NCBI RefSeq assembly: GCF_010389155.1
Contig: NC_057764.1
Location: 36,898,275-36,962,274, forward strand
DNA length: 64,000 bases
Direction: 5' to 3'
Origin: Erigeron canadensis
Taxonomy: Eukaryota > Streptophyta > Magnoliopsida > Asterales > Asteraceae
Position numbers and translations under genes: made by a program. This document shows, one piece after another, positions 54,055 through 64,000 of this stretch. Within the stretch, counting starts at the first letter, position 1. Every line of letters begins with the position of its first letter. The notes beneath the pieces were generated by a model. The model did no database searches, had not been told where the DNA came from, and worked only from the letters and a program-made list of their open reading frames with translations.

Positions 54055-57000
54055 CTCCGGGAATATGCGGTACTTGAATCTGATGATCCTTGGTCCAACA
54101 CGTACAGTCTCCTTATGAAGGTAATCTGATTAAAGTTATTTTCTTTGACTATCTGCGGTTTAGTTAACTACAGTAATTGGTTATTTGTTGCTTATTTTAT
54201 ATGGAAAGGAGTAAAGAAAGAACAAGATATTTGTGTACAAGTAATTAGGATGTTAAACTCGAAAAAATCCATTCTTGGAAGTTATATATCTGTCATAAAC
54301 TGTATTCAAAAGAAATGATGCTTGTTCTGCTTGAAGGGAGGAAATACATTATGAGGTTTTATTGTCAATCCTAATATAGATGTTGACTTTGTTATACATA
54401 TTTTACCAAAACAGGAAGGCTGAATAGTCAATGGTTCACAATGTGTTGGACTTTAAAATAAAAATTGATATTATTAAAAATCAAACATCTTTTTTTTTTA
54501 ATAACACTGTTATCGGTTCAGAGAAATTGGAAAGTTGTAAACTTGTAAATATCAAGCATAGAGTAGCTAATAGGTGTTTCTGCAGCTTTTAACGTTATGA
54601 TGTACGCGAGTTACTAATTAGTTATGGACCTAAGATGACCTGAGTTCTCCTTTTTGGTTTTCACGAGTAAAAAAACTTGATCTGTCCTGTGTATACATAT
54701 ATCTGAAGGGGAGCAATGGTTGTAGTTTAGCTATTATGAATGTAGAGGTAAAATGTCTATTTTATGCATGTTCTCACTTCGACTAATCTACAGGAGGAGT
54801 TTCAAGCTGGAGTTATTTTTGCCAGAAGAGTATCCAATGGCTGCTCCCAAGGTATGGTCGTATGGAATATAAACTAATACATGTGGATTGAACTGCTCAT
54901 TTCATTTATGAGTTTTGATGTTATATAGTGGGGGCTTTGATGATGGTAGATAATGTTGTCATATTGTTTGACCAACATTGTTGGCCCTTTCTTTTTTATG
55001 AATAGTTGAATATTGCTTTCTGAGTTTCTACCTCAAGTCAATAGGATTGTACCGCCGTCAATGATAGATATATGTTGAACTGATGAAATTTTGCTATGAG
55101 TAACATAACAGATTCTGACTGACTACTAGGATACCTTGAACATAGTTGGTTTCATCAGTCGGATCATGCATGAAGCAGTTTGATATGTATCTTATGAGGT
55201 GTTTCCGTGTTTGCTTTAAATATGTGGATGGATGGAAACCTCTCAATGGTAATCTATATGCTCATCGTATTACATTTCCTTGGCATCTAACCAGCTTCAT
55301 TCTGTCAAAATTTTCATCTATATCAAAAAGATTGATAGTAGCTCTTGGTAGACTTTTTTGCTAGGTTATGAAATTTGATTTGTTTAGCATACAGTGTCAA
55401 TGCCAATATATTATTAGAATTCATCACTACAATAAGGTTTCATAAAGTTTTGAGTGTTGGAGTTTACAAAGGCTGTAGTAGTTTCCATTGAACTCGTCTG
55501 TAGTAGTTCAAATGAAGCTAGTCATGTGAATATAGTATATATATGTACAAGAACTACCTTCTTTGTCAGTTCAATGACATCAATAACTTATCAAGTTATC
55601 TGACTAGCTGAACAATTCTCAGGGGCAAGCAAATTATTACAGAATGTTCTATGAAGAATGTGGGTTTGACTCCGGTGTATCATAGTGAGGGAGGGAGACC
55701 TGTAATGTTCTATTTTATGTGGTTAATCCACATGGATTTCATTTGGTTATAATCTGTGATGCATATTAGAATTGTTTTACTGAACTTTTTACTGCATTAG
55801 GCTGTTTGTTGAACTGTAATTAATTTTAGAATGCATTTGTAGTGCTCAGGGGAAGGTTTGATCCGAACTGCAATAATATTCCACTGGCAGCTATGTTATG
55901 TCTTACTAATGAACACTCGCCAGAAGTTTTATCATATAAAATTATGTGAAATACCATTATGTATGCACTACCAGTCCTCTACTCATTTAGTTTCAAGTTT
56001 ATGTAAGAGCTAATAATTTCAAAAAGTATTATAATTCCTATGCTTTTTGTTATGTGTTTGAAAGTCTTTTGTGCTAATTTTGTTTGCCTGTAGTTGATTG
56101 CTGGTGCTCTTTAGCTGTTTCATCTCTTGCATGGTCCTTTGAGATTTTATAAGTGCATGCATCTATGTTTAGCTTGATGCAACTTAAGGTTTGCATCTAT
56201 GTCTTTGCTTTCAGATAGTAATGTTTACCCTAATGTAACAGGTTCGGTTTCTTACAAAAATTTATCATCCGAACATTGATAAGGTATGCCTTGTTTCTCT
56301 CTCTCTCTCTCTCTCTCTTTTGTGTACTTCCCATATTTCTATTTTTCTATGCAACTTGGTAGAATTTGTCTTGATATTCTCAAAGATAAATGGAGCCCTG
56401 CTCTTCAGATTCGCATTGTACTCCTAAGGTATACTTACCAACAGATATTATCTTACCAAAGCTGACATATGGTAGTTGGGTAAGTAGCTGATGTCAAAAT
56501 GGGTAGGTTTTAGTGCATGTCTAAAAAGGTAATTATTACATAAATATGGGTTAGAATAGGTTTGGTGTGCTTGGTCTATCCTGCAAATGCTCTATAACCC
56601 ATTTAAAAAAAGTCATACTGTATGAAATTTGTGCTTAATTTTGATAGCAAGAGCTATTTTACAGTATTCGTTTGGCTTCTTCAAGAGAAGAACCTATCTG
56701 GTTATATGCGTTTGAATGCACTTCGGATGATTTTTGAGTCACTTGACCAAATCGACCCAATTGACTCAGTCCCTTTCTAGTTAAATTTTGTAGCTTTTGA
56801 CTTGCCAAGGGTTACCAAAACCCAGTACAACTTACTTTTATGTAATACGATCACAATCGCCACTTCAAGTTTACTTAACTTTGTGTGAGATAGAAGTAGC
56901 AAGAGCTAGTTTACAGTGATCTGTTAGGTTATATGCATTTGAATGCACTTTAGGATGATTTGTGACTCACTTGACCAATTGTTTCTGTTTGAAACTCACT

Positions 57001-57292
57001 ACTCAATTGTTACTCTAATGTGCCAATAATGCAAAAATGAACACTTGCTTTGTTACAACTGTACGAGCGCAGCATTCAAGCTCTTCTAGGTGCTCCAAAC
57101 CTAGATGATCCGCTCTCTGAGAACATAGCAAAGCACTGAAAATCTAATGAAGCTGAAGCTGTTGAAACAGGTAAATACTTATATTTGTTATTCATCAGAT
57201 AATATAAGGTGCTTTGTTTTCTGATATCTTTTTCAATCCTTGTTTAAATTTCAGCAAAGGAGTGGACCCGTTTGTATGCCAGTGGCGCCTAA
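54055..57292 (+). pseudogene. Duplicated Ubc13 (UBC35/36-type) pseudogene, introns retained
   Basis: Segmental copy of 32217-36300. Exons 1 and 2 are missing. Exon-equivalents are 54055-54120, 54794-54851, 56242-56283, 56355-56428, 57073-57170 and 57255-57292. Lesions: a 25-nt deletion between AATA repeats in exon 3 plus a 4-nt insertion (66 instead of 87 nt), a 1-nt deletion in exon 4, the 3' splice site before exon 6 changed from AG to AA, and a TGG to TGA stop in exon 7. The conserved Cys codon (GRICLDI) remains. Introns are retained and collinear, so the copy arose by DNA duplication and not by retroposition. It cannot make an E2 enzyme. Confidence 0.93.
56295..56323. repeat. (CT)n microsatellite in pseudogene intron
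   Basis: CT dinucleotide run. The intact gene has (GT)n at the equivalent place (35251-35266), so the microsatellite differs between the copies. Confidence 0.75.
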
Positions 57293-57508
57293 TGGAGATG
57301 TGGGATGATGTTCTATAAAAAATAACGTTGTACTTGGTTAGGGTATGTAATTTGACAATTCAAAACTTAAATGATTCTGCTGCTAGTCTTGAACGATCAA
57401 ATGTTGTTCACTTTCTTTTATATGCCCGTGCTGTTTTCCAGTATATGAGACAAGTTACTCTCTATTTCTATTTTTGGTTCTGGGTAATTGTGTAAGCGGA
57501 CATAACAT

Positions 57509-59252
57509 GGGTAAAATTTTCAAGCTGTGTGGTGTAACTACGAACATTAGTTTTGGAATTTGTAAAAGTGCGAAATACGGTGTCTAAGACACCGGTTTTA
57601 AGATTTTCGGGCAAAGCCGGTGTCTTAGACACCGGTCTTCACTTTTAAACTCAAAGCCGGTATGTGGAATGCCGCTCTTCACTTCTTTGACCAGTTTATT
57701 TTTGTTGCACTGCTGGGTGTTCCAATTTTTTTCCGGCCGGCTATTTGGAGATGAAAAAGTTTAGATGGGTGAAATATATTTATATGTATATATAGTAAGT
57801 TGATTGATGGCCCATACTATTTTTTGTGGTTGTTTCTATTTATATGTGTTTTCTCCTCTCTCAATTTTTTTTTCCTTTTACAGTCGTGCATATACAATAT
57901 ATACACAGTATGTATGTATATAAATTGCAGAAGAGAAAGTGATCACGTGAAAGACTGTGAGAAGAGAAAGTCAAATAGTATACCCACTTAATATGTTATT
58001 TTAATTTGAAATTTCAATTTAAACCCTAAATTATTATCATGTTTACAATATAGTTACGTTAGTTGTATGTTTTTCTAGGATAGTTTTATACTTTTGTGTT
58101 TAATATATATAATACGAGAGTAAGTATCCGCACGTTCTAGCATGCCCTTACTTGTCTTTACCTAATATATTTTTATTTTATAATAGAGGTAAAAGGATAT
58201 GTAATGATGTTTTATGGTTGTATATAAAATTATAAGATTTGAAGTATTTGTAAGGATGTATAAAGATTTGTAAGGATTTGTAAGGATATGATGTGGCAGC
58301 TCAAGGACTTGTAACTTTTAATTCAACTTGAAAATTTGGATTTTTGTTTATATAGTACATAATATTGTATAATTTTATATATATGACGATTTATAAATAT
58401 TTATAAAAAGATTAAATATTCGTTAGCTTTGAGTCATAAACGTACCGTTTATCTCCAAGTTTGAACTAAAAGATCAAAAACATATCTATGACATACAAGG
58501 CTATTTGTCATCATCCACTATGATTACAAGTTCTGATTTTGATGTAGTTGTAAATATTTAATGTAAATCCAAAACTTTAACTAAACATATATTATATTTA
58601 TCAATAATGTTTATTATAAGTTTCAATCATTGGTTTACTTTAAAACAATTTATTTCGTACTCACGAATCATGTATGCGGCATATTAATATTTTTTTATGA
58701 TACAATCCATATAACTACCATACATCGTACGGGTATTAGAACTAGTAAAAATATATAACTATCCTAGAAAAAATACAACTAACGTAACTATATTGTAAAC
58801 ATGATAATAATTTAGGGTTTAAATTGAAATTTCAAATTAAAATACGAGTAACACATTAAGTGGGTGTACAGTGTACTATTTGACTTTCTCTTCTCAGTCT
58901 TTCATGTGATCACTTTATCTTCTGCAATTTATATACATACTTTCTTCAACCTTTTTCTTATCCAACTAGCCGGCCGGAAAAAATTGAAACACCCAACAGC
59001 TAAAGTGGAACAAAAAAATCCGATCAAAGAAGTGAAGAGTGGCATTCAACACGCCGGCTTTGAGTTTAAAAGTGAAGACCGGTGTCTAAGACACCGGCTT
59101 TGTCGAGCCACGTAAAGTAAGACCGGTGTCTAAGACACCGGCTTTGCCCGAAAATCTTAAAACCGGTGTCTTAGACACCGTTTTTCGTACTTTTACAAAT
59201 TTCAAAACTAATGTTCGTAGTTACACCACACAGCTTGAAAATTTCCTTATCC
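57509..59252. mobile_element. 1.74-kb long-inverted-repeat element (MULE-like)
   Basis: About 0.55-kb arms (57509-58100 and 58750-59252) are inverted copies: both begin, reading inward, with a GAAATTTTCAAGCTGTGTGG-type sequence (left GGGTAAAATTTTCAAGC, right GGATAAGGAAATTTTCAAGC). The arms contain a CCGGCCGGCTA block and five copies of CGGTGTCTWAGACACCG, two in the left arm and three in the right. The core of roughly 650 bp is AT-rich. The intact Ubc13 downstream region lacks the whole element, so it is an insertion. Flanks ACATAACAT and ATACAAAAT agree at 6 of 9 positions, which could be a decayed 9-bp target duplication of Mutator type. There is no transposase. Confidence 0.8.
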
Positions 59253-59333
59253 ATACAAAATATTCGTAGAAGTCATCATGTTGTTTAAGCTTAAGTATTC
59301 ATCTCTCATCCCCTGGTTAATCGTTTGGGTAAT

Positions 59334-60007
59334 TGTAGGTCCTCGAATGCACTGCTTGTATTTTAATTAACTAACTTGTAATGTAAATATGAAATAACAC
59401 GCATAGAGATGAGAAGTAAAGAACTTTGTTTAGTTATATGTATATCAAACTAAACGATGAAAACATGGATGGTTGTTTTACAACAACAATAAACAATAAA
59501 CAGAAAATATATGTTAAGTTTTTGAACACACAAAAACTTAACAAATTTTCTTAGAGAGAATAAAGTAAAACCGTGGAACACAGCAACCAACATTTATGGC
59601 TGGGTCAAGTGATTCCTTTTATAGGCAGATAAGGAATCACATGACTGCTCTAATAGATGTTGACACATGAAGGTTGTCAACTATCTATTGTGTGATCATT
59701 CAGATCTGCAGAAGCCTCTTTCCTTCATCTTGTTTGTTTCCAAAAACGGTATGAAAGAGAAACTTCACTGCAACGAAGTAGTACAAGGTCAAATGTCTTT
59801 ATCTTGATCTTTCGACACGTGTCCTTGGGACCATTCTTCTAATCTTCAAATTCCCGCTCATATTTGACCAACAAATACTAGATGGTGAGTCATTGAACAT
59901 ATCCTTTTAAACTCTGAAGATCGAATATGCTTGCAGATGAGTGAGCTCGCTGACAGCTCGCTGAATGAGCCTCTCGCTGAGTTCCTCAGCGAATCCCTGA
60001 TCCAACA
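59334..60007 (-). repeat. 3' LTR of the minus-strand retrotransposon
   Basis: On the minus strand the 674-bp LTR begins TGTTGGATCAGGG and ends CGAGGACCTACA. It contains a TATA box, CTATAAAAGGAATC in complement of 59611-59624, and a perfect hairpin TGTTAAGTTTTT/AAAAACTTAACA at 59514-59545. The LTR ends are set by the TG..CA rule and the breakpoint with the Ubc13 copy. Confidence 0.7.
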
Positions 60008-60017
60008 TCTCCCCTAT
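60008..60017 (-). other. Polypurine tract
   Basis: TAGGGGAGA on the minus strand directly precedes the LTR start (TGTTGG), as required for the plus-strand primer of LTR elements. Confidence 0.65.
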
Positions 60018-60147
60018 TCGCTGAGGAGACTTAGCTGAATGGGGGGCTTGTACTGACAACCATTTGACAAGGGATTTTTGATGTAATGCTGATTTATAAA
60101 TGACAAATTTGTTACAAAATATCAATCATTACAAATCTATAAACAAA

Positions 60148-63100
60148 CTATTCCCACATGCATTCTTCCTTGGCCTTAATTAGATCTGCATCATTTTGTC
60201 GTTCGGGCTTCAGCAGCTCTCTATCAATCAACTTCACAAATTCTTGATTGTTAGAGGATTTGATGCAGTATTTCCTTATCTTTACCAGAAAAGCCGAGGA
60301 AGCAATGCCAATCTCATTTGTACAGAAGAACAGTTCATGACCATGAACGTTGCAAAAACACAACCCTCCCAGCTTTTCATCATATTCTCCATCAATAAAG
60401 AGAGTTCTTGATGGCATCTTTAAGTTAAGAAGTGGCTCTTCTTCAATATTAGACTTAGGGACAACTCTGAGAATAGAAGGGAGCTGAGAGATTGCTTGGC
60501 CAGCAGCTGTCCTCTTGGTGCCACTTCTTGGTTGCTGGGGAGGAAGAGGAGGATAAGGATGTCTGGCAGAGCTGAGCAGCGAATCTTTTACTTTGTATTT
60601 TCGCTCTTTGCTGCGGATGTCTTTGATCTGCTCTCCAGCCATCTTGAGTAGAGGATCAAATTGTAGAGACTTCTTATCCTTGATAAGCTTGAAAATCTCT
60701 ATCCATTCAGTTGGCCCAAGTGTTGAAGGTTTGACATTTTTTAGATTAAACAACTTGGGCATTCCTCTTCTTTGTAGACACAAATTCATACTTTGCTGAG
60801 TGAGAGTAGGAGTTACCTTGAGAATTTCTTCTTCTCTTTGTCTTATTTCTCTTGACTTGAGGTAAGCTGCCTGACTCTCCTCCAAGGTTTTAGATTTTTT
60901 TGCAAAAAATTGCTCTTCATTCCTCTTGAGAGCTGCCAAACCTAGTTTCCTTGTCTCCTCGTCAGCGCCCTGTAATTCCTCATCCACAATCTGCTCACTG
61001 ATGAATTTAGCTGACAGCTCTTCTTCTTTCTTTTTGCTTATTCTTTCATGCTGAGCTACAACTTCTTCTGGAGAAAGATCAGTGGAGACAGTTGTTGACT
61101 TTGGAAAGGCTCCAGACATCAACTTTTCTTGCTGACGAGGTTTGGGTGGCTTTCCTTGAGAAACCATGACTGCTTTCCCTTTTTCAGCATATTTCTTTTC
61201 AAGGGCAGCATGGAACTCGGGAGTTGGTTTGAATGAAGATACATTTATCGGCCTTGCTGGCAGCACTTCAGCAGGCTTTTGAACGTCTTTAGTAAGACCA
61301 GCTGGCATTTCCTCAGCTATCTTCTCAATACCCTCTTCACTTTCCTTCTCCCCCTCAACACTTTTAGTAAGACCAGCTGGCATTTCCTCAGCTGTCTTCT
61401 CTATACCTTCATCATTTTCCTTCTCTCCCTCAACATTTTCAGTTGGGACCTCCTCAACAGTTTTCTCCCCCTTGGAAGTAGCTGAGGGACTTGCTACTTC
61501 CACATGTTGCTTTTTGATGAGCCCCAACATTTCTCCCATCATACCCTTGAGGGAGGCCACTTCATCTTCCAGATGCTTTGTTCTGCTAACAGATTCATGA
61601 AGTAATTGTTTGTCCACAGCAACCTGGAAGGGAGTGCGGGAAAAGACTTGAGCTTTGAGAGATGAGATTTCAGAGGTGAGAGTGGAGAGGAAATTTTCTT
61701 GAGTTCTGGAAAGAGAGGATGGAGGAATCGAGTTTATGGAGTTGGGCTGTGAAGAGAATGTTAGATTGGGAGAGTTGATTGAGAGAGGATAAGAGTCCAG
61801 GCACTTCAGTGATTTTCGCTGCATTTAGTTTAGATGTAAGTTTGGCAAGCGAAGCAGAGATTTGAGAGTTGGAAGTGCTGACCCTCTTCATACTTTGTTC
61901 TAGTAGCAGTTGGTTTCTTTTGAGAAGAGTTTCATGAGACTTGTGCTGCAAGTGGTGTTCCTTGATGATGCCAAACACTTTGTCTTTTAACTCAGCCATC
62001 TCATCTATCATTTCATCATTTCCAGTCATCAACTTCACAAATTGAGCATGAGCATCAACATTTAACTCAGCTATCTTGTCTACCAGCCAGCCATATAAAT
62101 ATCCCTGTCTATTTCCTTGGCTCTGGCAGATTTGCACTCTCCTTAATAGTTCGTGCAGCTGACATGTTTCAACATAGTCAAGACCTGGCACGTTTACAGC
62201 AGTGAAGGCAGTTTGGAGATCTTCATCAGCAGAGGGAACCTTGAGGGCCTTTAAAGAAACTGGATATCGAGTACAAGGAACCCTGAAGAAATCCGGATGG
62301 TGCAAAGGAGGTATTTCCATGATAATCTCATCATCCACCTCCTCAACTTCGACATACACTCTTGGCTTCATTTTTACACACTTGCACATAATTATCCTCA
62401 TTTGAAGCTCAGCATCATCTAAGTCAAGTTTGAACTCTCCAAAGTGACCATCAAGTTCAAATTCAGCAGTGGGCTTTGGAGAGAACCTAGGAGGAGGTGG
62501 CATGTCACCAATAGACTCTGGAACATCTTCATAATGTTAAGGAGAGGAAAGAAGCACATATCCCAGTTCTTCATCTAGAAACCCACTAACCACATCTTCC
62601 TCACTTTCTTCAGCAGCAGCGAGTATGATTTCAGCTTCATCATTTAATGGGTCGAACTTGCTGCCTGCTTCTTCATCAGTCAAATTTCCAAAAATATATG
62701 TCTCAGTCCCTGCAAAAGCAGTTTCCGAGACAGAAGTAGATTGGGGGTTAAGGGAACCTAGTGCCTCAACCTCAGTGTGTTGTTCCACCAAGGTATCATC
62801 GGCCGTAGAGGGTGTTGACTCTAGCATCACCTATGATCTGGCTGCTGTCAACGACTCAGAAGGTATTTGAAGAGAAGAAGGAATATTTACTTGGGGTGGA
62901 TTTGGACTTAGACCTCTAGTGGGCTGGGGTAACCCAATATCTTCACCAACCTCTCCTACAGAAATTGAGGTGGCTGCTTGCTGCTCCCGTTTAACTCGTC
63001 AGCAGCCTGTTGGGAGGCTGCTGATGGGGTGGCTTGGGTACTATCGTCCTGGGCGTAGAGGACTTCCTAACCTTTGGTTTGCCCTTTGAATCACTCCGCT

Positions 63101-63982
63101 TTCGTTTTGGGACGACAGCGGAGGGTGAAGATTGTAGATTTTTAGTTGGGGACGCTGCCTTAGGAATAGTTTTGGTCTTGTAGGCTTTGGAGGTCGCTGG
63201 GGGTTTATCAGCGAACCAGCCTCAGAAGGCATTCCGGCGTCCGCAGCGACCATATCAGCCACTTCATCAGTAAGAAGTGCTACCTCCCAGTCGCTGCTTT
63301 TGGGGTAAAGAGAAGAGTTTAAGGAGAAAAGTACCTCTTTTATATGTGGAGTGAGGCGAGCAACCAAGTGTTCAGCTGGTTGCTTATAGATGTTGCTGCC
63401 CACCCTTGCAACTTGTATTGTGGCAGCATTTGGTAGATCATACTCATCACCCAGCGCCTCTTTGAAGATAAGGGAGAAAATTCTCACAAAGGGCACAGTG
63501 TGAGATCTGTTGTTCAGCGACACCTTGTTCTTCATGTCGTTGAAGATCAATAAGGCAAAATCCACAAACCTTCCTTCTGCCAAGGCATGAATAATAGGCA
63601 TCGAAGTAGAGGACGCCTGATTATAGGATCCAGAATTTCCACCCATGCACTGGATCACATGGGTGAATAGAACCCTCCATATCCCTGGGAGATTTTGTTT
63701 AAGAGGATTACTAGGGATGGCCGGAGGGTTCCTCAGATTGTGATTGTACCCGATAGAAGGCAACCATGCCTTCCACTCATCATCTCCAGCCGCTTCCACA
63801 AACCCATTTTCATCATCTTCTTGTGGGAAGCGTAGAGTACGGCGTAACGATGCTGGAGTGATGGAAATGGATTTTGTTCCTTCTCGAACAGTACCCACTA
63901 TAGACTGGGTGGACTCATCATAGTTACATGTCCACCAGAATTCACGAAGAAGATGAACATATATCTTCTCTGGATATGCCAT
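60148..63982 (-). pseudogene. Decayed long ORF inside the retrotransposon, function unknown
   Basis: 63982-63041 (MAYPEKIYVHLLREFWWTCN; then IPSNPLKQNLPGIWRVLFTH; IIHALAEGRFVDFALLIFND), 62830-62537 (acidic) and 62503-61670 (MPPPPRFSPKP, heptad-like LTSKLNAAK..SLNQLSQ) lie in one frame broken by stops (TAG, TAA). At about 61710 the reading shifts to 61824-60148 (SLSRTQENFLSTLTSEISSL, KHLEDEVASLKGMMGEMLGL), which ends about 140 bp before the polypurine tract. The second half is coiled-coil, Lys/Glu-rich and has an EGIEK(T/I)AEEMPAGLTK repeat near 61270-61440. The N-terminal part resembles uncharacterised plant transposon-associated proteins. There is no protease, reverse transcriptase or integrase motif. 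Position and coiled coil recall the env-like ORF of SIRE-type Copia elements. Confidence 0.6.
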
Positions 63983-64000
63983 TATACAGTAACTGGCAGG

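Larger units (their letters stand above)
59334..64000 (-). mobile_element. LTR retrotransposon 3' part, continues beyond the window
   Basis: A 3' LTR (59334-60007), a polypurine tract and a long decayed ORF are in the right order for an element read on the minus strand. The left end lies exactly where alignment to the intact Ubc13 downstream sequence stops (GTTTGGGTAAT at 59323-59333). The Pol region and 5' LTR must lie beyond position 64000. TGTTGG..CA ends and a large ORF next to the 3' LTR fit Ty1/Copia elements of the SIRE/Maximus type, which is an inference. Confidence 0.7.

Noticed and set aside
57800..57991. 63-codon open frame in the left arm of the inverted-repeat element
   Set aside because: Low-complexity, and the mirrored arm does not preserve a frame; no sign of a transposase.
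1..64000. CRISPR array, prokaryotic operon or phage content
   Set aside because: All genes have spliceosomal introns and plant nuclear identities; the repeats are tandem duplications or eukaryotic transposons without spacer-repeat regularity.

Overview
The window is nuclear DNA of a flowering plant. It is AT-rich, its genes are split by GT..AG introns, and its intergenic space is filled with decayed transposable elements. Protein-level resemblance (PEPC, MBF1, TLP7-type tubby protein, Ubc13) points to a eudicot. An asterid, possibly Asteraceae, is my inference from the PEPC sequence and the repeat types, not something the sequence proves.

Left part (1-24 kb). 1-8 kb holds no gene that I can support. 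It carries Helitron ends, a CNGGTT-rich repeat, a 70-bp tandem repeat and a SINE with a perfect 16-bp target-site duplication. A tubby-like F-box gene (+, 4 exons) spans 8162-12837. A diverged RPN10-type vWA gene (-, 5 exons) spans 15191-14201. A truncated Gypsy-type element follows (LTR, primer-binding site, protease remnant; 15501-16688). At 19163-19826 is a hAT-type element with an 8-bp target duplication. MBF1 (-, 4 exons) spans 23553-21707.

Middle part (24-37 kb). A complete C3-type phosphoenolpyruvate carboxylase gene (+, 10 exons, 967 aa) spans 24524-30162. A complete Ubc13-type E2 gene (+, 8 exons, 153 aa) spans 32217-36300. These two and MBF1 look like intact housekeeping genes.

Right part (37-64 kb) is a duplicated and transposon-ridden zone. 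It contains a short Helitron, a 191-bp Mutator-type MITE with a 9-bp target duplication, a decayed Harbinger ORF1-like gene, a head-to-head pair of small related ORFs, and a Harbinger transposase element (44330-46306) with TAA target duplication and a paralogous empty site. Repeated units of about 400 bp surround two broken protein-kinase fragments. A second, dead copy of the Ubc13 gene (53.0-57.5 kb) retains its introns. Aligning that copy with the intact gene exposes separate insertions: a block with a tRNA-like remnant and a CCGGTATT-type element in intron 2, a 1.74-kb long-inverted-repeat element downstream, and an LTR retrotransposon whose 3' LTR starts at 59334. The retrotransposon runs off the window end on the minus strand and carries a decayed ORF of unknown function next to its 3' LTR.

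The genes are independent nuclear transcription units with no operon logic. The best leads are the proteasome vWA-only paralog, the Ubc13 duplicate with its datable nested insertions, the 1.74-kb hairpin element with five copies of one 15-nt inverted repeat, the bidirectional small-ORF pair, and the run of upstream start-stop codons just before the PEPC start.
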